Origin: an uncultured Clostridia bacterium
GTDB lineage: Bacteria; Bacillota; Clostridia; Oscillospirales; Acutalibacteraceae
Length of the DNA stretch: 64,000 nucleotides
Direction: 5' to 3'
NCBI GenBank assembly: GCA_947625485.1
Contig: CANQOP010000005.1
Span: 1-64,000 of the forward strand
Position numbers and translations under genes: made by a program. Below are positions 46,468 through 55,939 of the stretch, piece after piece (within the stretch, counting starts at the first letter, position 1; each line of letters opens with the position of its first letter). The notes under the pieces were generated by a model that made no database searches, had not been told where the DNA came from, and worked only from the letters and a program-made list of their open reading frames with translations.

Positions 46468-47061
46468 ATGGTTAAGAAATTTAGCTCAAGGGATTTGCTT
46501 ACAATTCCGAATTTGCTTTCGGTGCTTAGGATAGTATTGATAGTGCCGTTTGTATATTATTTTCTTAAGGAGAATTATATAATCGCGGCAATTGCTCTGA
46601 TAATTTCGGGACTTTCCGACGCTCTTGACGGATTTATCGCTAGGACGTTCAATCAAGTTACGGATATAGGCAAGGTGCTCGACCCGATTGCAGACAAGCT
46701 GACGCTTATCTCGATTATGGTTTGTGTAACGGTTTTGTCGCCGATAGTCCTGCCTGTTATGGTAGTGCTGATTCTTAAAGATTTGTCTATGCTAATAGGT
46801 GGCTGTATACTTATAAAGAAGAAAATTACGCCTCCGGCCGCAAAATGGTACGGAAAAGTAAGCACTTTTATGTTCTATATTTCAGTTTGTATAATAGTAT
46901 TTTTAAAGGCGGCGTTTAATTACGAGAACAGTGTTGTGTCACTTCTTCTGCTGTCTTTTACAACATTAATGATGATTTTTTCACTAATAAAATATTTTAT
47001 GATATTTCTCTCTCTTTTAAATGAGAATAAAGATAGAAAAGATATTGGTATAAAGGAGTAA
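46468..47061 (+). CDS. pgsA: CDP-diacylglycerol--glycerol-3-phosphate 3-phosphatidyltransferase
   Basis: LLTIPNLLSVLRIVLIVPFVYYFL; DALDGFIARTFNQVTDIGKVLDPIADKL. Confidence 0.92.
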   Translation: MVKKFSSRDLLTIPNLLSVLRIVLIVPFVYYFLKENYIIAAIALIISGLSDALDGFIARTFNQVTDIGKVLDPIADKLTLISIMVCVTVLSPIVLPVMVVLILKDLSMLIGGCILIKKKITPPAAKWYGKVSTFMFYISVCIIVFLKAAFNYENSVVSLLLLSFTTLMMIFSLIKYFMIFLSLLNENKDRKDIGIKE

Positions 47062-47064
47062 TTT

Positions 47065-49401
47065 ATGTTATGCAGTAAATGCGGAAAACGACCTGCTGTC
47101 GTTTTCGTCTCGTCAAATGCGTCGGGCGACCAGCCGACGAACGGTTATTGTCTTTCCTGCGCGAGAGAGCTCGGAATTAAGCCTGTTGAGGACCTTATTA
47201 ACAAGATGGGTCTTTCCGACGACGACCTCGAAATGGTTCAGGATCAGATGAATACCTTAATGACCGACGAGGGAATGAAAAATCTTATGAAAAATATGAA
47301 CGTCGAAAATCTCGCCGAGCAGATGGAGCAGTTTGAGGAGGAAAACGAGGACAACGGCGGCTTTACGCCAGGCGGCTCGCCGACCTTCCCGTTTTTTAAT
47401 AACCTCTTCGGTGGCAGTGAAACTCAAAGCGGCTCCGGCTCGGAGCGCCGCGAGCGCAGAAGTAAGAAGAATAAGCCTGATAAAAAACGCAAGCACTTAA
47501 ATCTATACTGTGAGGATTTAACAGGTAAAGCGAGAGCGGGAAGAATAGACAATATAATCGGAAGAGACAAGGAACTCGAGCGGGTTATCCAGATTCTTTG
47601 CAGACGTACTAAAAATAATCCCTGCCTTATCGGTGAGCCCGGTGTGGGTAAGACCGCTATCGCCGAGGGTCTCGCGCTCAGAATTGCCTCGGGTAACGTT
47701 CCCCTTAGACTTGCGGACAAAGAGATTTTCTTGCTCGACCTCACCTCGCTTGTGGCAGGAACGCAGTTTAGGGGACAGTTCGAGAGCCGTATTAAGGGTC
47801 TGACTCAGGAGATTAAGGACGCCGGAAATATAATACTTTTTATAGACGAGGTGCATAGCCTTGTAGGTACAGGCGACAGTGAAGGCACTATGAATGCCGC
47901 TAATATTTTGAAACCTGCGCTTTCGCGCGGTGAGGTTCAGGTTATCGGCGCGACTACATTCAACGAATACAGAAAATATATCGAGAAGGACAGCGCTCTT
48001 GAGCGCCGTTTCCAGCCTGTTAAAGTCGGAGAGCCTTCTATTGCCGATACAATCGACGTAATTAATGGAGTTAAGGGCTATTATGAGGCTCATCACCGCG
48101 TTAAAGTAGACGACGATATTGTGAGAAAGACCGTCGTTCTATCTGAGCGCTATATTAACGACCGTTTCCTGCCCGATAAGGCGATTGACCTTCTCGACGA
48201 AAGCTGCGCGTGCGCGGCTCTGCGCAATAAGGAGATGGAGCGCTATGATAAGCTTATGCTCAGCAAGAAACGTCTCAGCGCGGATTTAGATGAACTTGAA
48301 AACGCCGAGACCGAGGAAATGAACTACGAGGGTATCGCGGACGTTCGCTCAAAAATTGCGAGAGTTGACCGTGAAATCGCCGCGATTGATATGGAAAAGG
48401 TAAACGCTCCGGTGCTGGAGGAGGATATCGCGAAGGTTATCGAGCTTTGGACGGGTATTCCGTCGAGCAGAATCCGCGAAAACGAGCTGTCTAAGCTGGC
48501 GGATCTTGAAAGCGAAATTAAAAAGAAAATCATCGGTCAGGACGAGGCTGTAAGCGCGCTTGCCGCCGCAATCCGAAGAAGCCGCGTCCAGATTTCTCCG
48601 CGCCGCAGACCCGCGTCATTCATTTTCGTCGGACCTACAGGCGTCGGTAAAACCGAACTCGTAAAGGTGCTCAGTCAGCAGCTCTTTGATACGCCGGAGA
48701 CGCTTATAAGACTTGATATGTCCGAATTTATGGAAAAGCATTCGGTGTCCAAAATTATCGGCTCGCCTCCGGGATATGTGGGCTATGACGAAGCGGGACA
48801 GGTTACCGAAAAAGTCCGCCGCCGTCCTTACTCCGTCCTGCTTTTCGATGAAATTGAAAAAGCTCACCCTGACGTGCTGAATATTCTCCTGCAAATTCTC
48901 GATGAGGGCAGAGTAACTGACGCGCACGGAAGGAGCGTAAATTTTGAAAATACAGTTATCGTTATGACCTCGAACGCTGGCTCCGATAAGAGAGAGAACG
49001 CTCTAGGTTTCGGAAAACAGGAGCAGGATGTTGTGCGCGAGAAAGCTATGAAGGGACTTAAGGAGTTTCTCCGTCCTGAATTTATCGCGCGAGTTGACGA
49101 GGTTATCGTGTTCAGAAGTCTCGACATCGAGGACTATAAGGCGATTTCGGACCTCATGCTCAGCGAGTATAAGGGACCTCTCGCGGAAAAGGGTATTCGT
49201 TTTACATTTGACGAGAGTGTGTGCTCCTTTGTAGCCGAAAAGGCGGCCGACGGCACGAGCGGAGCGCGCGATCTCAGAAACTTTATCCGCAAGAACGTCG
49301 AAGATAAGCTTACTAACGAAATTATTGCACACCGCGACGGCGATATTGCCGGAATTAACGTAAGTATAGCTGACGGCGAAATCAAGCTTGATGTAATTTA
49401 A
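47065..49401 (+). CDS. Clp ATPase with N-terminal C4 zinc finger (ClpE/ClpC-like)
   Basis: CSKCGKRPAVVF...GYCLSCARELG at N-terminus; two AAA modules GEPGVGKTAIAEGLA and GPTGVGKTELVKVL. Confidence 0.93.
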   Translation: MLCSKCGKRPAVVFVSSNASGDQPTNGYCLSCARELGIKPVEDLINKMGLSDDDLEMVQDQMNTLMTDEGMKNLMKNMNVENLAEQMEQFEEENEDNGGFTPGGSPTFPFFNNLFGGSETQSGSGSERRERRSKKNKPDKKRKHLNLYCEDLTGKARAGRIDNIIGRDKELERVIQILCRRTKNNPCLIGEPGVGKTAIAEGLALRIASGNVPLRLADKEIFLLDLTSLVAGTQFRGQFESRIKGLTQEIKDAGNIILFIDEVHSLVGTGDSEGTMNAANILKPALSRGEVQVIGATTFNEYRKYIEKDSALERRFQPVKVGEPSIADTIDVINGVKGYYEAHHRVKVDDDIVRKTVVLSERYINDRFLPDKAIDLLDESCACAALRNKEMERYDKLMLSKKRLSADLDELENAETEEMNYEGIADVRSKIARVDREIAAIDMEKVNAPVLEEDIAKVIELWTGIPSSRIRENELSKLADLESEIKKKIIGQDEAVSALAAAIRRSRVQISPRRRPASFIFVGPTGVGKTELVKVLSQQLFDTPETLIRLDMSEFMEKHSVSKIIGSPPGYVGYDEAGQVTEKVRRRPYSVLLFDEIEKAHPDVLNILLQILDEGRVTDAHGRSVNFENTVIVMTSNAGSDKRENALGFGKQEQDVVREKAMKGLKEFLRPEFIARVDEVIVFRSLDIEDYKAISDLMLSEYKGPLAEKGIRFTFDESVCSFVAEKAADGTSGARDLRNFIRKNVEDKLTNEIIAHRDGDIAGINVSIADGEIKLDVI

Positions 49402-49412
49402 TTCCGATAAAA

Positions 49413-49442
49413 GAATCAACCGCTCCAATCGGGGCGGTTGAT
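49413..49442 (+). terminator. intrinsic terminator
   Basis: aatcaaccgc-tccaatcggg-gcggttgatt. Confidence 0.75.
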
Positions 49443-49516
49443 TAATTAATGACAGAATTAATACATTAATACATAATTATCTGTCTGAGACTTTGGAATT
49501 TGTCATACGATTTTTC

Positions 49517-49545
49517 TTGACATTATAGTGTGAAAATGCTATAAT
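49517..49545 (+). promoter_or_regulatory. sigma-A consensus promoter of the tRNA gene
   Basis: TTGACA-N17-TATAAT exact consensus. Confidence 0.85.
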
Positions 49546-49562
49546 ACCAATGTTGCTGAAAC

Positions 49563-49636
49563 GCGGATGTAGTTTAGTGGTAGAACTTCAGCCTTCCAAG
49601 CTGATCGTGTGGGTTCGATTCCCATCATCCGCTCCA
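49563..49636 (+). tRNA. tRNA-Gly (anticodon UCC)
   Basis: GCGGATGTAGTTTAGTGGTAGAACTTCAGCCTTCCAAGCTGATCGTGTGGGTTCGATTCCCATCATCCGCTCCA; cloverleaf with encoded CCA. Confidence 0.96.
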
Positions 49637-49639
49637 TTT

Positions 49640-49659
49640 CGCCCTTCGTAAGAAGGGCG
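49640..49659 (+). terminator. intrinsic terminator after tRNA
   Basis: cgccctt-cgtaag-aagggcgtttctttttag. Confidence 0.85.
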
Positions 49660-49990
49660 TTTCTTTTTAGTTTTTCAATAAGTTAAGTTAACCCCAAAAA
49701 GGATATTTGATATAAACAAGCGATGGCTAAGAAGCTGTCGCTTGTTTTCAAAACTACAATTTACAAAAACAAAAGCGCTTTTTCAATTTATTTATTATTT
49801 CAATAATTATTTCATAATATATTGTCTTTTTTAATTATTTATGATACACTGAATTATAAGTATAATTGGGCTTATTATAGGATTTTGCGGTTTTCTTCTT
49901 GAACGCTGAAGTCATAGGAAAGAGCCTTGTTAACCTTTTTAGTACCGTGTCAATTATTTTTAAAAATAAAACAATGAAAGGGGTCTTTTT

Positions 49991-52900
49991 ATGAAGAAAA
50001 TGAGAAAGAATTTTTTCACATTTCTGCTGGCGGTAATATTATTGTTTTCTATGTTACCTGCCGGTACATTCGCCGGAGCAGCCGATGACTATACGGTAAT
50101 AAACGGCGAAGATTGGTCAGACAAATCCTCTAATGAGGACGGGAGCATACTTTGGGACGCCAATACGGCAACCTTGACCCTGAATAATGCTGCATTGGAT
50201 TCTTGGACGCAGATTAATTTTGCCGACTTATCCAAAACACTGACGGTGAAAGTGGAGGGCAACAATACAATCAATTCAGATGGAGTCGGTATAAAAACCA
50301 ATGCGAATATGTTGCTTGAAGCGGAAGAAGGCGGGTCATTGACCGTCAATTCCAATGTGGAAAACAACTGTTTTTACGTGGAAATGGGTCTCACGATAAG
50401 GGGCGGTACATATAACTTGACATCGGAATATCCTGCTTTTTTCGTGACGCAAGATATAGTCATTGACGGTGCTGAGGTTACTGCTTCCTCATCAAATGAT
50501 GTTGCAATATACTCTATGTCAGGAAACGTAACCGTTGAGAACGGCGCAAGTGTAACCGTTCCGTATACCTTATATTCGGCAATCTACGCGCAGGCAGGAA
50601 ACGTAACCGTTACCGGGCAGGGTACTAATGCCGACCTTAAAGCAAATGTCTGCGCGATAAGCGGTGTGAAAGGTGTGGAAATCAGCGACGGCGCTACAGT
50701 GACAGGTGAATCAGCAACTGATTCGGCAATATACTCTGATGCAGGAAACATAACCGTTACCGGTCAGGGTACTAAAGCCGACCTTACAGCGAGTATCTGC
50801 GCGTTAAATGGCGTGAGCGGAGTGGAAATCAGCGATGGTGCCACAGTAACAGGTGTTTCAGCAGCCAATTCGGCAATATACTCTCAGTCGGGAAACGTAA
50901 CCATTACCGGGCAGAATACTAAAGCCGACATTACAGCGTACTATTGCGCGGCACAAGGTACAAACGATGTTACAATAGAAAACGGCGCAACATTCATTGG
51001 CGTTTCAACAAATGATTCAGCAATCTACACGCAGTCGGGAAAAGTAACCATTACCGGTAAGAATACCAATGCCGACCTTACAGCGTATTATTGCGCGGTA
51101 AAATGTTTGAATGACGTTGAAATTAGCGGCGAAGCCACAGTAACCGGTGTTTCAACAAACGATTCAGCTATCTATGCTCCGTCAGGAAAAGTAACCATTA
51201 CCGGGCAGAATACCAAGGCTGACCTTACAGCGTATTATTGCGCGGTAAAGTGTTTGAATGACGTTGAAGTCAGCGGCGGAGCCACATTAATTGGTGTTTC
51301 AACTGATTCGGCAATCTACTCGGAAGCAGGAAACGTAATCATTACCGGACAGAATACCAATGCCGACATTACAGCCCGTTATTGTGCCGTAAACTCTACA
51401 AATGACGTAAAAATCAGCGACGGCGCTGTGTTTAACGGTATATCAAATGAGAACTCGGTAATCTATTCCTCATCCGGTTCCATTACCCTTGACGGAGCGG
51501 AAGCGACGCTGGAAAGCAAAAAAGAGAAGATGGGCGGTTTGTTTATGACCAGCGATACAAAAACGCTGACCATCAAGGACAGTACGTTGAAGGTTGAAAC
51601 TTTGGGAAATGCGATATCATCTTACGGTTATATTGACGTAATCGATTCTGTACTCACGATTAATTCTCAAGGTGCCAATTCGATTAACGGCAGAAAAGAT
51701 GTGACGATTACAGGCTCGAAAACTTCAGTTACTGCCCAAAGCGCTTATCCATTTTACGGCGGAACAATCACAATAAGGGAAGCTGCGGTATCGTCTGAAT
51801 CCGTACGTTCAGCGTTTGGAGCGGCGAACGCTATCACCATTTCGGACGGAGCGAATGTCAAGGCAAAGACTACGGACGATAGAACCGCAGTTGTATGCGA
51901 AAATGGCGATATTGTTTTAGAGGGAGACCATACAAGCGTCGAAGTTATCGCCGCGCAAACCTACGGTTTCACTTCCAATAACGGAAGAATTTTCCTGAAC
52001 GCGGGGCATATCAAAGCCAACACGCTCGAAGGCAAAAACGTTATTTTGGCGCGCGAAAGCGGAAAGGAAAGCAATACCGAAAGGCCGGAAACCCGCATTA
52101 TAATCGGTGAGAATTTCAGTGCGGGAGAAAGCATTGTGGTAACGACAGTCTGGAAACAGGCGGACGACGGCACCTATTACGCCGACACACTTCTCGTTCC
52201 CAAGGGTACACAATTAAACTCCGAGGGATTACTGGAAGGAGAATATGTTCGGGCAAATGATATTGAAATCGCAAAGAAGGCTCCCGATGCGCCGACAGTT
52301 GATAATCTGACGGATAGCAGCGTTACACTCACAGCTGTACCCGGTTATGAGTATCGAATGGACGATGGCACATGGCAAGAGGGCAACATCTTTACCAATC
52401 TTGAGCCAAATTCCACACACAACTTCTATCAGCGTATTGCGGAAAGCGATTTAACATATGCCAGCTTTGAGAGCGAGGCACTTACGGTAACCACGAAAAA
52501 ATCCACCGTTTTAGCGCCTGATAAGCCTACAGTTGATTCCGTGACTGATAGGAGCGTTACATTAAAGACAGTTGTCGGCTGCGAGTACAGTAAAGACGGT
52601 ACCATTTGGCAGGACAGCCCCGAATTTACCGACTTACAGCCGAACACTGAATACAGCTTCTATCAGAGAATGAAAGAAACCAATACGCAATATGCTTCTG
52701 ACAAGAGCGCGGCGCTTACGGTAACCACGAAAAAATCCACTGTTTTAGCGCCTGCTAAGCCTACAGTTGATTCCGTGGCTGATAAGAGCGTTACATTAAA
52801 GACGGTTACTGGTTGCGAGTACAGCAAAGACGGTACCATTTGGCAGGACAGCCCCGAATTTACCGACTTACAGCCGAACACTGAATACAGCTTCTATCAG

Positions 52901-55594
52901 AGAATGAAAGAAACCAATACGCAATATGCTTCTGATAAGAGCGCGGCGCTGACGGTAACTACGAAAAAATCCACAGCTTTAGCGCCTGCTAAGCCTACAG
53001 TTGATTCCGTAACTGATAAGAGCGTTACATTAAAGACGGTTACCGGTTGCGAGTACAGCAAAGACGGTATTATTTGGCAGGATAGCCCCGAATTTACCGA
53101 CTTAAAGCCGAACACGGAATACAGTTTCTATCAGAGAATGAAAGAAACAAATACTCAATATGCTTCTGATAAGAGCGCGGCACTTACGGTAACCACCAAA
53201 AAATCCACAGTTTTAGCGCCTGCTAAGCCTACGGTTGATTCCGTGACTGATAGGAGCGTTACATTAAAGACGGTTGTCGGCTGCGAGTACAGCAAAGACG
53301 GTATCATTTGGCAGGATAGCCCTGAATTTACCGACTTACAGCCGAACACTGAATACAGTTTCTATCAGAGAATAAAAGAAACCGATACGCAATATGCTTC
53401 TGATAAGAGCGCGGCGCTTACGGTAACCACCAAAAAATCCACCGTTTTAGCGCCTGCTAAGCCTACAGTTGATTCCGTAACTGATAAGAGCGTTACATTA
53501 AAGACGGTTGTCGGTTGCGAGTACAGTAAAGACGGTATCATTTGGCAGGACAGCCCCGAATTTACAGACTTACAGCCGAACACTGAATACAGTTTCTATC
53601 AGAGAATGAAAGAAACCGATACGCAATATGCTTCTGATAAGAGCGCGGCACTTACGGTAACCACGAAAAAATCCACAGTTTTAGCGCCAGCTAAGCCTAC
53701 AGTTGATTCCGTAACTGATAGGAGCGTTACATTAAAGACGGTTACTGGTTGTGAGTATAGCAAAGACGGTACCATTTGGCAGGACAGCCCCGAATTTACC
53801 GACTTACAGCCGAACACTGAATACAGCTTCTATCAAAGAATGAAAGAAACAAATACTCAATATGCTTCTGACAAGAGCGCGGCGCTTACGGTAACCACGA
53901 AAAAATCTACAGTTTTAGCGCCCGCTAAGCCTACAGTTGATTCCGTAACTGATAAGAGCGTTACATTAAAGACGGTTGTCGGTTGCGAGTACAGTAAGGA
54001 CGGTACCATTTGGCAGGACAGCCCCGAATTTACAGACTTACAGCCGAACACGGAATACAGCTTCTATCAGAGAGTTAAGGGAACTGACACTCAATACGCA
54101 TCGGATAAAAGCCCTGCACTTACCGTCCGAACAATGCCTGATAATACCGTTGTCATCCTTAACGGAGCAACGACTGCAACGGTTGACAGTAACATTGAGT
54201 TTACCGTGAATATAAGCGATTGCAACAGCAATGTTACCTCGGTCGGAGTTGATGTAATATACAGTGACAACTTTGAGCTTGTATCGGGAGATTGGTTAAA
54301 AACCGGTTATTCCACGAAAGATTTTACCCCGGAAAGCAACAACGGCGTACTGGTGTATGAAAAGCCGTCCGACGTTAATGGGGATTTGATTAAAATCGTA
54401 TTAAGGGCGAAAACCGCTTCTGTTGACGCACAAACGGTAAGCGTCAAGGTTGTTGCTAAAAACGGTTCAAACGAAATTATAAACGTAACTTCGTCAAAAT
54501 CGGTTAAAATCAACTGTGCTACTCACTCTTACGACTCATATACTAAAAAGGACGACGAAAATCATACTTGCATCTGTTCAGTCTGCGGTAATGTTGAAAC
54601 AAGAGCGCACCGTTGGGACAGCGGTCAACAGACAAAAGCCCCGAACTGCAAGGAAACGGGCAATATGCTCTATACCTGCCTTGACAAATGCGGCGCGACT
54701 AAGAACGATACTTTAGCAAAAACCGATAACCATACCTATGGCAGTTGGAGTCAAACTAAAGCTCCAACCTGTACTGAGAACGGAACGGAAACACGCACCT
54801 GCTCAGTATGTCAAAATAAAGAAACCCGTGATATCAAGGCTGCTGGTCATAGCTTTGGCAGTTGGAAAACCACAAAAGAACCAACCTACAAGGCAAGTGG
54901 TGAACAGACAAGGAATTGCTCAAAGTGCTCTTATAAAGAGACAAGGACGATTCCAAAGCTTACTTTGAACATTGGAGCAGGCGCGGACGGTAAAAAAGCC
55001 GAACAGACTATCATTAAATCTAAGAACGATAAGGATCCTAAGGGTAGTACATTTAACCTTCTTCAGGTTAAGAATACCAAGACCACTAAGAATTCTATCA
55101 AGATAACCTATAAGAAGCCGAGCAAGACTAAGAAGTTTGTGATTTACGGCAACAGATGCGGTAAATCCTATAAGAAACTCAAAACTATTACCGGCAAATC
55201 CTTTACCTACAAAAAGCTAAAGAAGGGTAAGTACTACAAGTTCCTTGTAGTAGCTCTGGATAAAAATGGTAAGGTAGTTGCTACCTCCAAGACCATCCAC
55301 GTAGCTACAAAGGGAGGAAAAGTAGGAAACACCAAGAAGATTGCTATTACAAACGCTAAGAGCACAAAGACGATCAAGAAAGGTAAGACCTTTACACTCA
55401 AGACCAAGCTCACAGCAGAAAGCAAGAAGCTCAAGGTTAAGGAGCACCGCAAGGTAGCGTTCGAGTCTTCAAAGACATCAATCGCAAAGGTTTCCAAGAA
55501 GGGCAAGATTACAGCCAAGAAGAAAGGTACGTGCTACATTTATGCGTACGCTCAGAACGGCGTAATGGCTAAGATAAAGATTTCCGTAAAGTAA
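49991..55594 (+). CDS. large repeat-rich secreted/surface protein (1867 aa): beta-helix-like repeats, Fn3-like tandem repeats, cohesin-like domain, Cys-rich repeats, Ig-like C-terminus
   Basis: Signal peptide FFTFLLAVILLFSMLPAGTFAGA; internal 147-bp and 234-bp repeat arrays; CSVCGNVETRAH, CSVCQNKETRD, CSKCSYKETR motifs; no LPxTG seen. Confidence 0.9.
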   Translation: MKKMRKNFFTFLLAVILLFSMLPAGTFAGAADDYTVINGEDWSDKSSNEDGSILWDANTATLTLNNAALDSWTQINFADLSKTLTVKVEGNNTINSDGVGIKTNANMLLEAEEGGSLTVNSNVENNCFYVEMGLTIRGGTYNLTSEYPAFFVTQDIVIDGAEVTASSSNDVAIYSMSGNVTVENGASVTVPYTLYSAIYAQAGNVTVTGQGTNADLKANVCAISGVKGVEISDGATVTGESATDSAIYSDAGNITVTGQGTKADLTASICALNGVSGVEISDGATVTGVSAANSAIYSQSGNVTITGQNTKADITAYYCAAQGTNDVTIENGATFIGVSTNDSAIYTQSGKVTITGKNTNADLTAYYCAVKCLNDVEISGEATVTGVSTNDSAIYAPSGKVTITGQNTKADLTAYYCAVKCLNDVEVSGGATLIGVSTDSAIYSEAGNVIITGQNTNADITARYCAVNSTNDVKISDGAVFNGISNENSVIYSSSGSITLDGAEATLESKKEKMGGLFMTSDTKTLTIKDSTLKVETLGNAISSYGYIDVIDSVLTINSQGANSINGRKDVTITGSKTSVTAQSAYPFYGGTITIREAAVSSESVRSAFGAANAITISDGANVKAKTTDDRTAVVCENGDIVLEGDHTSVEVIAAQTYGFTSNNGRIFLNAGHIKANTLEGKNVILARESGKESNTERPETRIIIGENFSAGESIVVTTVWKQADDGTYYADTLLVPKGTQLNSEGLLEGEYVRANDIEIAKKAPDAPTVDNLTDSSVTLTAVPGYEYRMDDGTWQEGNIFTNLEPNSTHNFYQRIAESDLTYASFESEALTVTTKKSTVLAPDKPTVDSVTDRSVTLKTVVGCEYSKDGTIWQDSPEFTDLQPNTEYSFYQRMKETNTQYASDKSAALTVTTKKSTVLAPAKPTVDSVADKSVTLKTVTGCEYSKDGTIWQDSPEFTDLQPNTEYSFYQRMKETNTQYASDKSAALTVTTKKSTALAPAKPTVDSVTDKSVTLKTVTGCEYSKDGIIWQDSPEFTDLKPNTEYSFYQRMKETNTQYASDKSAALTVTTKKSTVLAPAKPTVDSVTDRSVTLKTVVGCEYSKDGIIWQDSPEFTDLQPNTEYSFYQRIKETDTQYASDKSAALTVTTKKSTVLAPAKPTVDSVTDKSVTLKTVVGCEYSKDGIIWQDSPEFTDLQPNTEYSFYQRMKETDTQYASDKSAALTVTTKKSTVLAPAKPTVDSVTDRSVTLKTVTGCEYSKDGTIWQDSPEFTDLQPNTEYSFYQRMKETNTQYASDKSAALTVTTKKSTVLAPAKPTVDSVTDKSVTLKTVVGCEYSKDGTIWQDSPEFTDLQPNTEYSFYQRVKGTDTQYASDKSPALTVRTMPDNTVVILNGATTATVDSNIEFTVNISDCNSNVTSVGVDVIYSDNFELVSGDWLKTGYSTKDFTPESNNGVLVYEKPSDVNGDLIKIVLRAKTASVDAQTVSVKVVAKNGSNEIINVTSSKSVKINCATHSYDSYTKKDDENHTCICSVCGNVETRAHRWDSGQQTKAPNCKETGNMLYTCLDKCGATKNDTLAKTDNHTYGSWSQTKAPTCTENGTETRTCSVCQNKETRDIKAAGHSFGSWKTTKEPTYKASGEQTRNCSKCSYKETRTIPKLTLNIGAGADGKKAEQTIIKSKNDKDPKGSTFNLLQVKNTKTTKNSIKITYKKPSKTKKFVIYGNRCGKSYKKLKTITGKSFTYKKLKKGKYYKFLVVALDKNGKVVATSKTIHVATKGGKVGNTKKIAITNAKSTKTIKKGKTFTLKTKLTAESKKLKVKEHRKVAFESSKTSIAKVSKKGKITAKKKGTCYIYAYAQNGVMAKIKISVK
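50576..51454 (+). repeat. 147-bp (49-aa) tandem repeat array, beta-helix-like
   Basis: SAIY(S/A/T)xxGNVTITGQNTxADxTAxxCA repeat starts at 50576, 50723, 50870, 51017, 51164, 51308 (one unit 144 bp), with a degenerate seventh start at 51455. Confidence 0.9.
52502..54139 (+). repeat. 234-bp (78-aa) near-identical tandem repeat array, seven units
   Basis: Unit starts 52502, 52736, 52970, 53204, 53438, 53672, 53906; STVLAPAKPTVDSVTDKSVTLKTVVGCEYSKDGTIWQDSPEFTDLQPNTEYSFYQRMKETNTQYASDKSAALTVTTKK. Confidence 0.97.
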
Positions 55595-55624
55595 TCTTAA
55601 AAAAAATAAAATTTAATTTATTCC

Positions 55625-55650
55625 GTGCGGAAGGCGAAAGCCTTCCGCAC
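55625..55650 (+). terminator. intrinsic terminator with GNRA tetraloop
   Basis: gtgcggaaggc-gaaa-gccttccgcac followed by tttgtt. Confidence 0.85.
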
Positions 55651-55939
55651 TTTGTTATTTATCATTTTTTATGTAGATTTGTTACCCCGACTTTTTTATA
55701 TAGAGCGCTTTTACAGAGCCTGTATGTTCCATAATGAAAAAACCATAGACTGAATTTGCAAAAATCAGCTAGCTTTTTGTGTGGTAAAATACTTATTCGG
55801 ATTTTGCATAAGGTTATCCATTAATTATAGTTTTCGCATTATGTCGTGTATTGTAAATGTATTTTCTATGCCCTATAATAATTTCAGACCTACAGCGGTC
55901 GGTAAAATAATTATGATGATAGGATTTAGGAGAACAGTT

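Noticed and set aside
47518-48096. 192-aa minus-strand ORF in the Clp ATPase
   Set aside because: Antisense shadow ORF of a conserved AAA domain
52429-54051. Series of minus-strand ORFs (MFGCKSVNSGLSCQMVPSLLYSQP...) spaced by 234 bp
   Set aside because: Antisense shadow ORFs produced by the repeat array of the plus-strand surface protein; no independent start signals
50576-54139. Regular repeats considered as a CRISPR array
   Set aside because: Repeats are 147/234 bp, directly adjacent with no unique spacers, and in frame within one CDS
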